From: Tachypleus tridentatus
Lineage: Eukaryota > Arthropoda > Merostomata > Xiphosura > Limulidae
Length of the DNA stretch: 64,000 nt
Direction of reading: 5' to 3'
Assembly: GCF_004210375.1 (NCBI RefSeq)
Contig: NC_134827.1
Span: 101,541,285 to 101,605,284 of the forward strand
The notes under the pieces were generated by a model, which worked only from the letters and a program-made list of their open reading frames with translations, made no database searches and was not told the DNA's origin. A program made the translations under genes and the position numbers. Numbering within the stretch: the first letter of the stretch is position 1; the number at the start of each line of letters is the position of its first letter. Shown one piece after another: positions 1 to 11,881 of this stretch.

Positions 1-1
1 A

Positions 2-56
2 TTTGGGTTGAGAAATGTTTTTACGTCTACGTAAAATAAAAAATTCTCAACCCAAA
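2..56. repeat. Hairpin-forming inverted repeat
   Basis: TTTGGGTTGAGAA at 2-14 is perfectly inverted at 44-56, and the spacer contains a second inverted pair (TTTTACGT / ACGTAAAA). This may be one end of a MITE whose remainder lies outside the window. Confidence 0.75.
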
Positions 57-635
57 CGAACCGTTTTTACATATATATTTTTCTCTACAAGTGGGTTTTC
101 TCGACATCAGTGATTATTAGGTCATATAGTTGGTTTGGCATATATTCTATTACCTGTAATAGAGGTCTTTCACTCTCCGTTCCAACAGAGGTGGAATTAT
201 TTAGTTTATGTGTCGTTTATATGTCACTTTAAATTTAAATGTCAGACCGCTAAAGAACATCGAATTCATTTCTATTCTATATTATAGATCTATCTGGCAT
301 ATTTTTTAAAGCTTAAGCATATTTTATCTGAACAATATAATTATAAACACGTCAGGAGAAGCGCGCGCGCACACACATACACATTTATATACATGTGTGG
401 GTCTGAAAATTAATTTTAATCGAGTATATAATAAATATACATATTTTTCCCCTGTTAACTGAGCGATAAGTTTCAGGGTTTAATTCGCCAATATTCGAAC
501 TTTAATCCCTCTAGTGGGCAAATGCACAGAATAGCTCAGTGTGTAGCTTTATGTTGATTCTTAGTGTCAACAGCGGAAGTAAAATAAATCATATTCCAGT
601 TTGTTAGATTTTATCTTTGTAACCTTTCAAACAGG

Positions 636-871
636 TCAACAAGGTTGCGGGTACGAATCCCTGTTTCACCAAACGTGTTCGCCCTTTCAGCCATGGGGAC
701 GTTGCAAAGTACCGGCCGATCCCACTATTCGTTGTTAAAAGAGTAGCCCAATTGCTGGCGGTGGGTGGTGATGACTAGCTGCCTTCCCTCTCGTCTTACA
801 CTACTAAATTATGGACGACTAGCTCAGATAGCACTCGTGTAGCATTGCTCGAAATTCAAAACTAACTAACT
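636..871 (+). mobile_element. SINE family A, lacks start of tRNA head
   Basis: Begins at the B box (GGTACGAATCCC), keeps the full core (AGCCCAATTGCTGGCGGTGG, TGACTAGCTGCCTTCCCTCT) and ends in AAATTCAAAACTAACTAAC. Confidence 0.9.
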
Positions 872-2400
872 GGTCAACATGATTTTGAACGTCAGGATTA
901 GCATAGATGTAAAGTCAGTTCCTTCTTGTTTATTTCGATTTTAAATCCAACTACGTTTATCAATTGGCATTTATATTTAAGAGGACTAATGTATTAAAGT
1001 GTTACATTCAAAACAATAATCTTATATATTAATATTACAAATAGTAGGTGTTTTATAAAACGACTAGCGCTGATTTGTTACCAGAATATTCTTAATTAAC
1101 TATTAGATTTCATATGAAGTGGAGCGGTAAGGCAGCGACACCTACATCAATAACATCACTGTGAACTATATTGGTAAAACGACGTTTAACAAAGCGAGAA
1201 ATATACCGATAACATTTATACATAAAATATATACTATTAAATTTTGACAAAAGAAACAATTACTTAGGAAATAGGTTTATTATTATAATTCTTTCCCTAG
1301 GAAATGTGACAAGATATTTATAATAAAATATGTTCATTACGGTTAGGTCCGAATTAAATATAAAATATTTTATACGTTATTTAAACGTGTTTTAAACTCA
1401 ATTTAAAATTAATGCACCAATAAAATTTCACTTATAATGTTTATGTAATTTTAGCATAAATAAAAGAAAGTATTTCTCTCACCAGCACCAACAAGAAAAA
1501 CACAAATCAGCCAACTTTGCATGGTTTAATCTATGAGTTATCTGACGTATCTTATATAGCACAATATGTGAGTAACAATAATGCACTTCCAACAATACTC
1601 CACTGGTTAAATACCGAACGCGCGTCTTACGGCCCTTTACATATCGTCTGCCCCTGACCTAGTCTCGTACCAGAGAACTACAAACGCTAGCGTTCCTAGC
1701 GGTGAACCAGTTTCATAGTAAAGAAGAGTTAGTTGAGCTATGTGGGTGGTGGCAAAGTCGGTGCGTTAGTATTATAGATATACAGTATAGTGCAAGTTGT
1801 TGCTTTTTTTTTAAACCACCCACCAACTTTTCCGTGATATTTAAACAGGTAAATATACCTCACAGATAGAAACGAAAAAGAATTTCAGTCATCGATAAAT
1901 ATCTTGAAAATGGAGATTAATAATAAATTATGAACGGGAAATATCCTAGAGCTTTCCATGTTTTTTTAGTGATTAAAACAAACAAACGAAAGCTTACTTG
2001 CATACTACGCCTTGTATAACCTTTCTTCAGTAACGCTAAAATGAAATGTAGGCAAATTAGGCGTTTTCAAATACTCTTCAATGACATCAGAATAAAATCA
2101 CTCGTAACTTTCGGCACTCTTTCAATTTGAAACATGCTATGACCATGAAATCGTTTTGAATCTCCGTGAGAAAAAAAAAAAAGAGAGCGAGATGAAAAGA
2201 CGCCTGGACAAACAGATAAACAGATCGATAGATGGACAGACAGACAAGATTATTGAAAACAGGTGTTTCTCAGTGACAGTTATATGGCATTTTCTACCTG
2301 AACGACACCTGATGTACAAGTGGGTTAAACATCTACGCTAGAAGCCATTACTAATATTACTTCATGATAATAACTTGGCAAACAGCGATTTACAATGAAA
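872..2400. other. AT-rich DNA without recognised genes
   Basis: There are only short open frames on either strand. An A-rich run at 2169-2180 is followed by a short GATA-rich stretch. Nothing here can be supported as a gene. Confidence 0.7.
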
Positions 2401-2405
2401 GTAAA

Positions 2406-2805
2406 GTTAAATCACAACTAAGTTTCAGCTAGAAACCTTAGTGGGTTTTACTTGTCATCTGGCAGGATTGAGTTAAATCACAACTAAGTTTCAGCTAGAA
2501 ACCTTAGAGGGTTTTACTTGTCATCTGGCAGGATTAAGTTAAATCACAACTAAGTTTCAGCCAGAAACCTTAGTGGGTTTTAATTGTCATCTGGCAGTAT
2601 TAAGTTAAATCACAACTGAGTTTCAACTAGAAACCTTAGTGGGTTTTACTTGTCATCTGGCAGGATTAAGTTAAATCACAACTAAGTTTCAGCTAGAAAC
2701 CTTAGTGGGTTTTACGTTTCATCTGACAGGATTGAGTTAAATCACCAACTAAGTTTCAGCTGGAAACCTTAGTGGGTTTTAATTGTCATCTGGCAGGATT
2801 GAGTT
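2406..2805 (+). repeat. 66-bp minisatellite, about 6 copies (locus 1)
   Basis: The unit starts GTTAAATCACAACTAAGTTT and ends CATCTGGCAGGATTGA. Copies at 2406, 2472 and 2538 are exactly 66 bp apart. Units differ at several positions and one has an extra base, so this array is more diverged than the related array at 26777. Confidence 0.95.
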
Positions 2806-2885
2806 TACACTTTCTCCTCTCTTTTTATCAAAAAGTAAAAATGAAAGGAAATGCCTGGTATAACCTATCACTGAATATGCTCGCT

Positions 2886-3066
2886 CTTATATCCGTGGGG
2901 AATGTTTAAAGTAACGGTAAATCACACTATTCGTTGGTAAAGTGTAGCCCAAGAGCTGGCGGTGAGTGGTGTTGACTACTGTTTTTCTCTGGTCTGTCAC
3001 TTCTAAATCAGGAACGACTGGAGCAGCTAGCCCTCGAGTAATATAACTCTAAGTTCAACAGACACA
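2886..3066 (+). mobile_element. SINE family A, core only, diverged
   Basis: Starts in the GTGGGGA segment and runs through CACTATTCGTTGGTAAAG and GAGCTGGCGGTGAGTGGTG to AGCCCTCGAGTAA. The tRNA head is missing. Confidence 0.82.
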
Positions 3067-3769
3067 TAAAAGGAACCACAATCAAAAGTGAAAGTAAAAA
3101 CGAAGTCTTACGTGGTATTGACTTCTCTTTATCCAGATGAGTTATATTTCTTAAGAAGGAGTCTCAATTAGTACAAAAATAAATAAACATTTACTTGCTT
3201 TTAACTAGACGAATTTACTCTCCCATTAATGATTCTTTGTAGGAAAATCGTCAAGATAAACTATGTCGTAGTCAGCTTCGACTTTTACGGAATTTACTTG
3301 TTTGCGTCAGAAGATATAATCAGTCTAGAAAGTCTGCGCTTTGAATACATCGTTTCGAATAGTGTTGTGTTCTAATTGAATCCGGAATATCAGATCGACA
3401 ATTTTTCGTATCTACATTTAAGTTTCTAAACAGTTCCAGTGCTTGGAAAGTTATGTGAAGATATTTTATGTTTCAGTACTAAAAAACACCAACATGCGGC
3501 AATATAAAATGATAAAAATATTCAAATAAATTAAAATATTGCATTAATCAAAATCCACTGTACGTCAAAATCGTCGTAAGAGAATATAGATATTGTAAGT
3601 TTATAGGAAGTAAAATTTGTACTTAACTCTATCTATGAAAGTGTTCATTAGTGTATACGGATATGTTAAGCCTATATAAAGTAAGTTAGTGTGAAACTAT
3701 ACTTTAACTTTATCTACTAAATTATCCTAATATTTTTAGTGTGCTAAACAAACAAGAAGCAAATTTAAA
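3067..3769. other. AT-rich DNA, nothing recognised
   Basis: No repeat core or coding signal is visible apart from a diverged relative of the 58-bp unit near 3655. Confidence 0.65.
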
Positions 3770-3935
3770 TTGAAACTGTAAGTGTATGTAGGTATGCTAA
3801 GCCTGCTGGAAGTAAATTTATCCATTAATATTATCGTAAGCACACATTGGTATGCTAAGCCTACTGGAAGTAAATTTATCTATTAATGTTATCGTAAGCA
3901 TACATAGGTATGCTAAGCCTACAGGAAGTAACTAT
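3770..3935 (+). repeat. 58-bp tandem repeat, about 3 copies
   Basis: GGTATGCTAAGCCT recurs at 3791, 3849 and 3907. A diverged further copy seems present at about 3655-3700 (ATATGTTAAGCCTATA). Confidence 0.9.
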
Positions 3936-4554
3936 GCCGAAACAACTTTATGAAAGTAAACTGGCTATTAACCCAAATTAAGTGATAAAAATATATTAAC
4001 TAAATATCGATAATATTTATAAACTATTTAAGCCTAATAACCTTAACCCCATCCGCTACTGAAGAGCTCTAACTGGCCCACTTTCTTTTTTGTCTGAGTA
4101 AAATCAGTCCACACAATCCACGCTCTTCGTAAAGCTTGTTTAACGTTTTAGATACTTTCTGAATTTTCTTTAGGTGAACGACCTTTAGAAAGGAAATCTT
4201 CGGGGCAGTCAATAACACAGGTTATGATCTTTATGAATGTGGAAGTGGGGCACTCCAATACAGCACAAACTAAAAACTTGGCTAACGTGTAAAACTCGTT
4301 AAACCTAAAAACAGCTGGATACAAAAATAGTCTATAAATATAAAGGCAGGGTTTATTAATAATATTTAATCAGTAATATGTCAAACTAGTGTTGTTTGTT
4401 TCTGTGGAACTTTTCACTAATGTCTCATACAAATTGTCAAAGTGACTTAATACCAAGATGCAAGTTATAATAATAATAACAATATGCAGTGAAATACGTT
4501 TTTTCATATAAAAAATCTTCTTTGGTAATCTTCTAGTGGTTCAGAAATAAGTGT

Positions 4555-4660
4555 GTAGACTTAAACGCTAAAAACTGGGTTTCGATAGCTGTGGTGTGCA
4601 AAGCCCAGATAGTCCATTTTGTAGCTTTGCGCCTAACAACAATTAAACAAATGAATACTT
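4555..4660 (+). mobile_element. SINE family B1
   Basis: GACTTAAACGCTAAAAACTG then GGTTTCGATAGCTGTGGTG, followed by CAGATAGTCCATTTTGTAGC, ending in ACAATTAAACAAATG. Confidence 0.75.
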
Positions 4661-4706
4661 TCTCGGTAGCTACAAATTATTTGCAAGAGGTCACTAAATA
4701 TTGAGA

Positions 4707-4800
4707 TTTGTTGTTTTTTTCAGTATTTCGGGCAAAGTTATACAAGGGCTATCTATGTCTAGCCATCCTTAATTCTGGGTTAATAAGGTATGGAAGGAAG
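4707..4800 (-). mobile_element. SINE family A, tail fragment
   Basis: TTTCGGGCAAAGTTATACAA then GGGCTATCTATG is the inverse of the family A 3' end. The rest is absent. Confidence 0.75.
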
Positions 4801-5147
4801 AGCCCAGTAAACGAAACCTAGTAACAACTCAAGATAATATTGAGGTTTGACCGTCGCTCACATACGTAGCCTCAAAATCCGAATTTTTTTTTTAATTTTT
4901 TTTTTTAGTGGAAACGAGTCGCGAAGCATAAATCCTCTAATTCACAGCCTGGTCACGTTTACCATGAGGCTTAAAGTAAAAATTATCCATTTAGTGATAT
5001 ATCAAGAAAGCTGAAAGAGACTGTTGGGATAATCTTTGGATAAAATTACTTTATTCGTAGATTTGGTGTTAAACTATTCACTGGTTCCAATATTATGTGA
5101 ATATTGATTGGCTTGTACATACTTTAACAGTAAGACTTACGAAGACT

Positions 5148-5408
5148 CGAAATGGCCAGGTGGTTAGGACGCTTTACTCCTACTATGAGTTCGAATCCCT
5201 GTTACACCAAACATTCTCGTCCTCTCAACCATGTGTGGTTATAATGTTACTGTCAATCCCGCTATTCGTTAGTAAAAGGGTAGTCCAAGAGTTGGCGGTG
5301 GATGGTGATGACTAGCTGCCTTCCCTCTAGTCTTACACTGGTAAATTAGGGATGGCTAGAGCAGATAGTCCTCGCGAATTTTTGCGCGAAATTCGCAAAA
5401 GCAAACAA
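5148..5408 (+). mobile_element. SINE family A, nearly full length
   Basis: The tRNA head (ATGGCCAGGTGGTTAGGACG, GAGTTCGAATCCC) is followed by the whole core to TTTTGCGCGAAATTCGCAAA. It generates a false 72-codon frame at 5097-5315. Confidence 0.9.
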
Positions 5409-5451
5409 ATGGATTGTTTTTATAACTCTCCAATTATCATAAGAATTCGAT

Positions 5452-5510
5452 AAGTGGCGGTGAGAGGTGATATAGCTAGTGTAGTTTTGCGCGAAATAAA
5501 AACAAACAGA
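5452..5510 (+). mobile_element. SINE family A, short fragment with internal deletion
   Basis: AAGTGGCGGTGAGAGGTGAT is joined directly to GTGTAGTTTTGCGCGAAATA and AAAACAAAC, so most of the core between them is missing. Confidence 0.7.
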
Positions 5511-5667
5511 CTTATGAGTAAATACTTATCGTGATTCTGTAAGTAATATTTTGGAAGATGTTATTTGTAATCCATCAAAGAACCTCAAAATTATGCTTGC
5601 AAATGAATATTATCTATATTTTGCATTTGTCGAAACTTTGTCTGAAAGGAGTTTCACATTTTTGTTC

Positions 5668-5833
5668 CCCTCCCTTGGGCTACTCATTCATCAACGAATA
5701 GTGGGATTGACCATAACATTATAACGCCCCCACGGCTGAAAGGGCGAGCATGTTTGGCGCGATGGGGATGCGAACCCGCGACCCTCAGATTACGAGTCGC
5801 ACGCCTTAACACGCTTGGCCATGCCAGGCCCCC
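5668..5833 (-). mobile_element. SINE family A, 5' two thirds
   Basis: Inverse of the core and head, ending with the head at AACACGCTTGGCCATGCCAG. It is arranged head to head with the next copy. Confidence 0.88.
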
Positions 5834-6027
5834 GTGAGGGCGTTATAATAAGACGGTCAATCCCACTATTCGTTGGTAAAAGAGTAGCCCATGAGTTGGC
5901 GGTGGGTGGTGATGACTAGCTGCCTTCCCTCTAGTCTTACACTACTAAATTAGGGGCTGCTAGCGCAGATAGCCCTCGAGTAGCTTTGTGTGAAATTCAA
6001 ACCAAATCAAACCAATCCTCATGTTTA
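5834..6027 (+). mobile_element. SINE family A, 3' two thirds
   Basis: Starts in the core at GTGAGGGCGTTATAATAAGA and runs to AAATTCAAACCAAATCAAAC. It directly abuts the oppositely oriented copy at 5833. Confidence 0.9.
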
Positions 6028-6204
6028 GTCGCAGAATTATTTACACGTCATTAAAACAATACATGCCTCACCCAACCTTTACGGTTAAGTATTTTTTACA
6101 CAATCCTTGGCTCTCAACTCTAGTCACTAGAACTTATTTGAGAAGAAGTTTATTATTCCAAATCCTTTAGATTCTTTTCTAGTACAGCGGTATGTCAACA
6201 GGCG

Positions 6205-6290
6205 TATAAAGCTAGAAACTGGGCTTCGATACCTGTGGTGGGCAGGGCACAGATATCCGTTTGTGTAACTTTGTGGGTAACTAAGAAAAC
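6205..6290 (+). mobile_element. SINE family B1 fragment
   Basis: AAAGCTAGAAACTGGGCTTC then GATACCTGTGGTGGGCAGGG and a diverged tail (TAACTTTGTGGGTAACTAAG). Confidence 0.75.
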
Positions 6291-6589
6291 TGAAGTGTTT
6301 CGTCGCTGTATATTCTTTGTTCTCGAGCACTAACCTTTAGTTTTATTACTTCGCTGATTATATACTAATAGTAGAGAAACCCGTTGTCTTTATAATGTTA
6401 ACGTACAACATTAACACTTACATATCTGAGAGGAAGGGCATGATCTAATGGGTTGGTACACCTTTTATTCATCAGTAAAACGGATGTAGTCTAGTAACGA
6501 AGAAAGACACGGAAAGAATTTTGTTTTAGAATCTCTTGCCATTTAGCTAAAGGAGCTCTAATTTAAAAATGATAGAGTATACGCTAGTC

Positions 6590-6768
6590 AACAGTACCCA
6601 CCGTCAGTTCTTGGGCTACTTGTATAAGCGAATAGTGTAATTGATCGTAGTATTATAATGCACTCACAGCCCCGGATATGACGCGCTGTTTCTGTTTGTT
6701 GTTTTTCCTCTACCGGGACGCGAACACTGGATTTGCAAGTTTACCATCCGGCATGTTAACCACTGTTC
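6590..6768 (-). mobile_element. SINE family A, diverged fragment
   Basis: ACCCACCGTCAGTTCTTGGG, then CGAATAGTGTAATTGATCGT and ACGCGAACACTGGATTTGCA are the inverse of the core and head. It is interrupted by a TTTGTTTGTTG-like segment. Confidence 0.72.
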
Positions 6769-7790
6769 TTCATCTTGATAGGACCAATTTATGTGACAAG
6801 ATGGAAGATGTTAGTACTTCTGGTATTAGTAGGTCTACAATATAAAGAACAGGATTTATGTATTTACAGTGTAAAACGAACTCGCCTTCACACAAACTGG
6901 TTTTCTTGAGAGACTGAAACTCTGTATTGTCTGATCAGTCATTAACCATGTTGGAACCAAAGAACAGCGCACTTGGTAACATTAAATAAAGTCGTGTAGA
7001 AATGTTCCCTTTCTCTAACTTGTTCCAGTGACATCACTTCCTGTTGAAACTTGGATAAATGTGCACTTTGATGATGTAAGTCTATTCAGTTGAAATTATG
7101 ATTTTATCTGGCCGCGAAACGTAATTAATCCACATGAGTGTAATAACACAAAACTAAACAGGATTATATGAAGTAAACAAACCTCAAATGAACTTATAAT
7201 GATTGAATCTATGTGCCATAAAGTTAAGTAAAATAGCATAAGATGTTCTCTCGCACCTTGTTACAAAATGTGGGGATTTTCTGAATTCAGGAACACTATT
7301 CTAATAAAAAGGTATGTGGTTTGCAAGCATACTGTGTATTGAATACCAATTAAACATGTATATATATATAAATTTGTGTGCATATTGCAAGTTTTCTTCA
7401 TATAGAAAGTTCGTCACTATTTAAGTTTCTGTCGCCATAGCTACTCACAGAATTAGGTCAGTCAACTACAGTATCACATGTACTTTCTCGCGGGTAAAGA
7501 TTGCTATAGCATAGAGCATATTATATAGATATTACCAACAGTAATATTTTTCACTGGAAAATCAGACGATGCTTCAGGGATACAATATACCCTGTTTTAT
7601 TGTGAGAGCTTCCGTCGGTCACATGGGTAACGATAGTATCCTGAAAAAACTAACATTGTTGCTTTTGTATACAATGCCATGTCCTCCAGTCTGGAAGATT
7701 ATTTGATAAAAAGGAACCAATTTTCCTTAAAAGCACCGGAAACGCCAGACTCTTTTACATTTTTAACTTCTTTGGATCAAAATATCTCGG
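6769..7790. other. AT-rich DNA, nothing recognised
   Basis: Every frame is broken by stops. A short TA run lies at about 7355-7370. Confidence 0.65.
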
Positions 7791-8068
7791 CTCGGCATAG
7801 CTGGGTGGTTGGGGCGTTCGACTCATAATCTGAGGGTCGCGGGTTCGAATCCCCGTCACATCAAACATGCTCGCCTTTTCAGCCGTGTGGATGTTACAAT
7901 GTAAAGTTCAATCCCACTATTCCTTGTTAAAAGAGTAGCTCAAGAGCTGGCATTGGGTGGTGATGACTAGCTGCCTTCCCTCTTGTCTTACACTGTTAAA
8001 TTAGGGACGACTAGCACAGATAACTCTGGTGTAGCTTTGCGCTAAATTGAAAATCAAACAAACAAAAA
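7791..8068 (+). mobile_element. SINE family A, full length
   Basis: The head is GGCATAGCTGGGTGGTTGGG with anticodon-like region ACTCATAATCTGAGG and B box GGGTTCGAATCCC. The complete core follows, then the tail AAATCAAACAAACAAAAAAA. Confidence 0.93.
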
Positions 8069-8621
8069 AATCCCACGCAATACGTACAATAAAAGATGCA
8101 CGATATGGTATCATTGTCTGTTTAAACATTCTTTGTTTATCTGAATATGTAACAATGATTTCAAAACCTGCCATCTTTTCTGTTTCGTCTATTTTACAAA
8201 CAACAACAACAACAACTAGAGTTATAGTAATAATACCAAAATCATACTCTCCGGTTTTGTAAATGTTCGAAATGGTTAATTTCGTGTACACTGTAAAAAA
8301 ATTGTTCATAATCACAGTGAAATAATTTTATTACGTTTTGTAATCGTATGAACAAAGAAATAGTAACAACAGATATTTGTTACTGTCCAGGTTTTACATG
8401 GAAACTACGGGAAATGTGACCGAAACGATTCATTTTTTTCTGAATTCTTGAATGTTTGTAAAATACTTCATAATCGTCAAAAATTAATAATAATATGATA
8501 TAAGTGTCTCTCTCATATCTCATTCTATAAAATGTAACGATATTTCATCATAAGTTTGATGAAAAAACATTAGCACAAATCAAGTTTCATCGAAGTTGTT
8601 TCTGTGACTTGATTTTTCAAC
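8069..8621. other. AT-rich DNA, nothing recognised
   Basis: Overlapping open frames of about 100 and 71 codons on opposite strands have no protein character. They start inside a SINE tail and run through a CAA/GTT microsatellite at about 8200-8217. Confidence 0.65.
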
Positions 8622-9005
8622 AGTGACGATCATAACTACATGTTTTGACCAATGTCACCTATTTAAAATAACGATTATAACTACATGTTTTGAACAATGT
8701 CACCTATTTAAAGTAACGATTATAACATGTTTTGACCAATGTCACCTATTTAAAATAACGATTATAACTACATGTTTTGCATGTTTGACCAATATCACCT
8801 ATTTAAAGTAACGATTTTAACTGCATGTTTTGACCAATGTCACCAATTTAAAATAACGATCATAACTACGTGTTTTGCCCAATGTCACCTATTTAAAGTA
8901 AAGATCTTAACTGCATGTTTTGACCAATGTCGCCTATTTAAAATAACGATCATAACTACATGTTTTGACTAATGTTACATATTACAATAAGAATTATAAA
9001 CACAC
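8622..9005 (+). repeat. 45-bp tandem repeat, about 8 copies
   Basis: The unit contains AACTACATGTTTTGACCAAT then GTCACCTATTTAAA, recurring every 45 bp (8634, 8679 and so on) with small deletions. The period is divisible by three, which creates repetitive but non-coding open frames. Confidence 0.93.
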
Positions 9006-9100
9006 GTTTTGACGATTGTTATATATTCAATGAAGGTTTTCCCTGTGGTCTGACAGTTCAAAAATAAAGACAGTTATGCACAGCTTTTTTTTACGAAGTA

Positions 9101-9368
9101 TTTGTTTGTTTTGGAATTTCGCACAAAGCTACTCAAGGGCTATCTGTGCTAGCCGTCCTTAATTTAGCAGTGTAAGACTAGAGGGAATGCAGCTAGTCAT
9201 CACCACCCACCGCCAACTCTTGGGCTACTCTTTTACCAACGGGAAGTACGATTGACCGTCACATTATAACTGTCTGGGAGGGCGAGCATGTTTGGCGCGA
9301 CTTCGGCGCGAACCCGCGACCCTCAGATTACGAAGCGCACGCCTTAACGCGCTAGGCCATGCCAGCCT
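9101..9368 (-). mobile_element. SINE family A, full length, with target duplication
   Basis: Flanked by TTTACGAAGTA on both sides (11 bp), a clear target-site duplication. It runs from the T-rich inverse tail to CGCTAGGCCATGCCAGCC. Confidence 0.95.
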
Positions 9369-9751
9369 TTACGAAGTAATTAAAACAAACAAGTATACGA
9401 TTTACTTTTTGATATGTTGGAATAATAAAGAACAGTCCTAAGCTTGTCTCAAAAACACCAGTGGCTTCCTATTGTATGAAATAAGAAACTGTTGTTTTTT
9501 CTGTGATAAAAATAAAATGCCAATAATAACATTATAATCGAATTTTTATATACTTTGTTTAATTATCATACACAATATGTTTACAGTTATCTCATCAAAC
9601 GGAAGTTTCAATAGGAATATTTAACGTTATACTGGGCAGCGTGTTAAGGGAAAAATCGCGACTCCAGCTTTGGACCTTCTGATCTACTAGTCCACGTTGT
9701 CCATGAAATAAATACCATCAAAGCGACTGTGAAAGTCACAAATGACATGTG

Positions 9752-10027
9752 TTTTGGTTTGTTTTGAATTTCGCGTAAAGCTACGCGAGGGCTATTTGCT
9801 CTAGTCGTCCCTAATTTAGCAATGTAAGATAAGAGGGGGGTAGCTAGTCATCACCACCCACCGCCAACTCTTGAGCTACTCTCTTACCAATGAATAGTGG
9901 AACTGACTGTAACATTATAACGCCCCCACGATTGAAAAGGCAAGCATGTTGGGTGTGACGGAGATTCCAACCCGTGACCTACAAATTACGAGTCGAGTGC
10001 CTTAACCACCTGGCCACGCCGGGCCTC
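9752..10027 (-). mobile_element. SINE family A, full length
   Basis: Runs from TTTGGTTTGTTTTGAATTTC to CCTGGCCACGCCGGGCC. The flanks resemble each other (CACAAATGACATGT / CACACATAAGAAGT) but are too diverged to call a target duplication. Confidence 0.93.
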
Positions 10028-10758
10028 CACACATAAGAAGTAGCAACAGTTGTATTTACCATTTCTTAGCCATAAGTCTCTCGACAGAAAAGAAATACTC
10101 CTACTGACTTACAGCGCCTAAATTCGAACCGCGGATTGGCAAGTTTCATTTGTCTTTATTTGTCTAGATTAAATTTATGTTACGTTAGTTTTTCTTAGAA
10201 CAGTTACTGTTACTAACTTATACCTAAAATATGAGAGACTTCTATTAATAAGGTAATTTTATTATTTCTTTACCTTCTTCTCTATGGTGTGGAAATCGAC
10301 GTAAGTGTCTGTTGTATAAAATGTGTGATGTGAAACTCGACGTAAGTGTCTATTGTGTAAAATGTGTGATGTGAAAATCAGCCCACAAATCAATTACACC
10401 TTTATATAGCATTCGTGGCTTAACGAGTCAATGGCCTAACGTCCTATATGGAACACGATAGGTATTCTGGAACCTCAATAATTGTATTCAATATGGCTTT
10501 TTAAGTGTAACTGCGCATGTTTGTTGAGTCACGTGATTTTTTCCCCCTTGTGTTTCTTTATTAACATGTCCGATACATTTCTGTTTCAAGTTTCCAAGAA
10601 TAAAGAATTCTGGAATAACCAAATTGAAACAGAATATTAGTTACCAATACTGGGCTAAAGTTACATTACGTGTTCCGAGTTATAAACCGAAACGTTATAA
10701 AAATCAACAAAATAACATGCAACCATTTTAGAGATGCACATGATGTTTTGATTCCCTT
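10028..10758. other. AT-rich DNA with a short duplication
   Basis: ACGTAAGTGTCTGTTGTATA then AAATGTGTGATGTGAAA is repeated once at about 10299 and 10338. Otherwise nothing is recognised. Confidence 0.65.
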
Positions 10759-10958
10759 ATGGCCAGGTTATGAAGGCCCTTGACTCGCAATCGGATGGTT
10801 GCGAGTTCGAACCCCTCTCCCACCAAACATACTCGCCCTTTTAGACGTGGGGCCTTTATAATGTGACAGTCAATCCCACTATTCGTTGGTAAAAAAAAGT
10901 AGCCCAAGAGTTGGCAGTGGGTGGTGATGACTAGCTGCCTTTCCTCTAATCTTACGCT
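10759..10958 (+). mobile_element. SINE family A, 3' end replaced by a minisatellite
   Basis: The head ATGGCCAGGTTATGAAGG and B box GAGTTCGAACCCC are followed by the core up to CTAATCTTACGCT, where the 41-bp array begins. Confidence 0.92.
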
Positions 10959-11645
10959 GGTAACATTCTGTGTAATGTGAACATCATCTGTGAGCGTGTG
11001 GTAACATTCTGTGTAATGTGAACATCATCTGTGAGCGTGTGGTAACATTCTGTGTAATGTGAACATTATCTGTGAGCGTGTGGTAACATTCTGTGCAATG
11101 TGAACATTATCTGTGAACGTGTGGTAACATTCTGTGCAATGTGAACATTATCTGTGAGCGTGTGGTAACATTCTGTGTAATGTGAACATTATCTGTAAGC
11201 GTGTGGTAACATTCTGTGCAATTTGAACATTATCTGTGAGCGTGTGGTAACATTCAGTGCAATGCGAACATTATCTGTGAGCGTGTGGTAACATTCTGTG
11301 CAATGCGAACATTATCTGTGAGCGTGTGGTAACATTCTGTGCAATGTGAACATTATCTGTGAGCGTGTGGTAACATTCTGTGTAATGTGAACATTATCTG
11401 TGAGCGTGTGGTAACATTCTGTGCAATGTGAACATTATCTGTAAGCGTGTGGTAACATTCTGTGCAATGTGAACATTATCTGTGAGCGTGTGGTAACATT
11501 CAGTGCAATGTGGACATTATCTGTGAGCGTGTGGTAACATTCTGTGCAATGTGAACATTATCTGTGAGCGTGTGGTAACATTCTGTGCAATGTGAACATT
11601 ATCTGTGAGCGTGTGGTAACATTCTGTGTAATGTGAACATCATCT
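10959..11645 (+). repeat. 41-bp minisatellite, about 17 copies
   Basis: The unit starts GGTAACATTCTGTGTAATGT and ends TGTGAGCGTGT; starts at 10959 and 11000 are 41 bp apart. It interrupts a family A SINE, whose tail is missing. The last unit runs into the 31-bp array at AACATCATCT. Confidence 0.95.
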
Positions 11646-11881
11646 CTTCTTGTCATACTTTACTCCAACATGATCACTTGTTGTCCTACTTTACTCCAAC
11701 ATGATCACTTGTTGTCATACTTTACTCCAACATCATCTCTTCTTGTCATATTTTACTCCAACATAATCTTTTTTTGTCTTATTTTACTCCAACATGGTCA
11801 ATTTTTGTCATACTTTACTCCAACGTGATCACTTGTTGTCTTATTTTACTCCAACATGATCACTTGTTGTCATACTTTACT
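11636..11881 (+). repeat. 31-bp minisatellite, about 8 copies
   Basis: The unit is TGATCACTTGTTGTCATACT then TTACTCCAACA, with variants CATCTCTTCTTG and ATCTTTTTTTG. It abuts the 41-bp array and shares its junction motif. Confidence 0.93.

Noticed and set aside
5097-5315. 72-codon plus-strand frame
   Set aside because: It lies within a family A SINE. The same peptide-like pattern (LFVSKRVVQEL) appears wherever the SINE core does, including 63315-63506 and 20544-20738.
8623-8972. Repetitive open frames over the 45-bp array (ITTCFDQCHLFK units)
   Set aside because: The period is a multiple of three, so any stop-free unit repeats as a false protein. There is no initiation context, no splice sites and units vary with indels.
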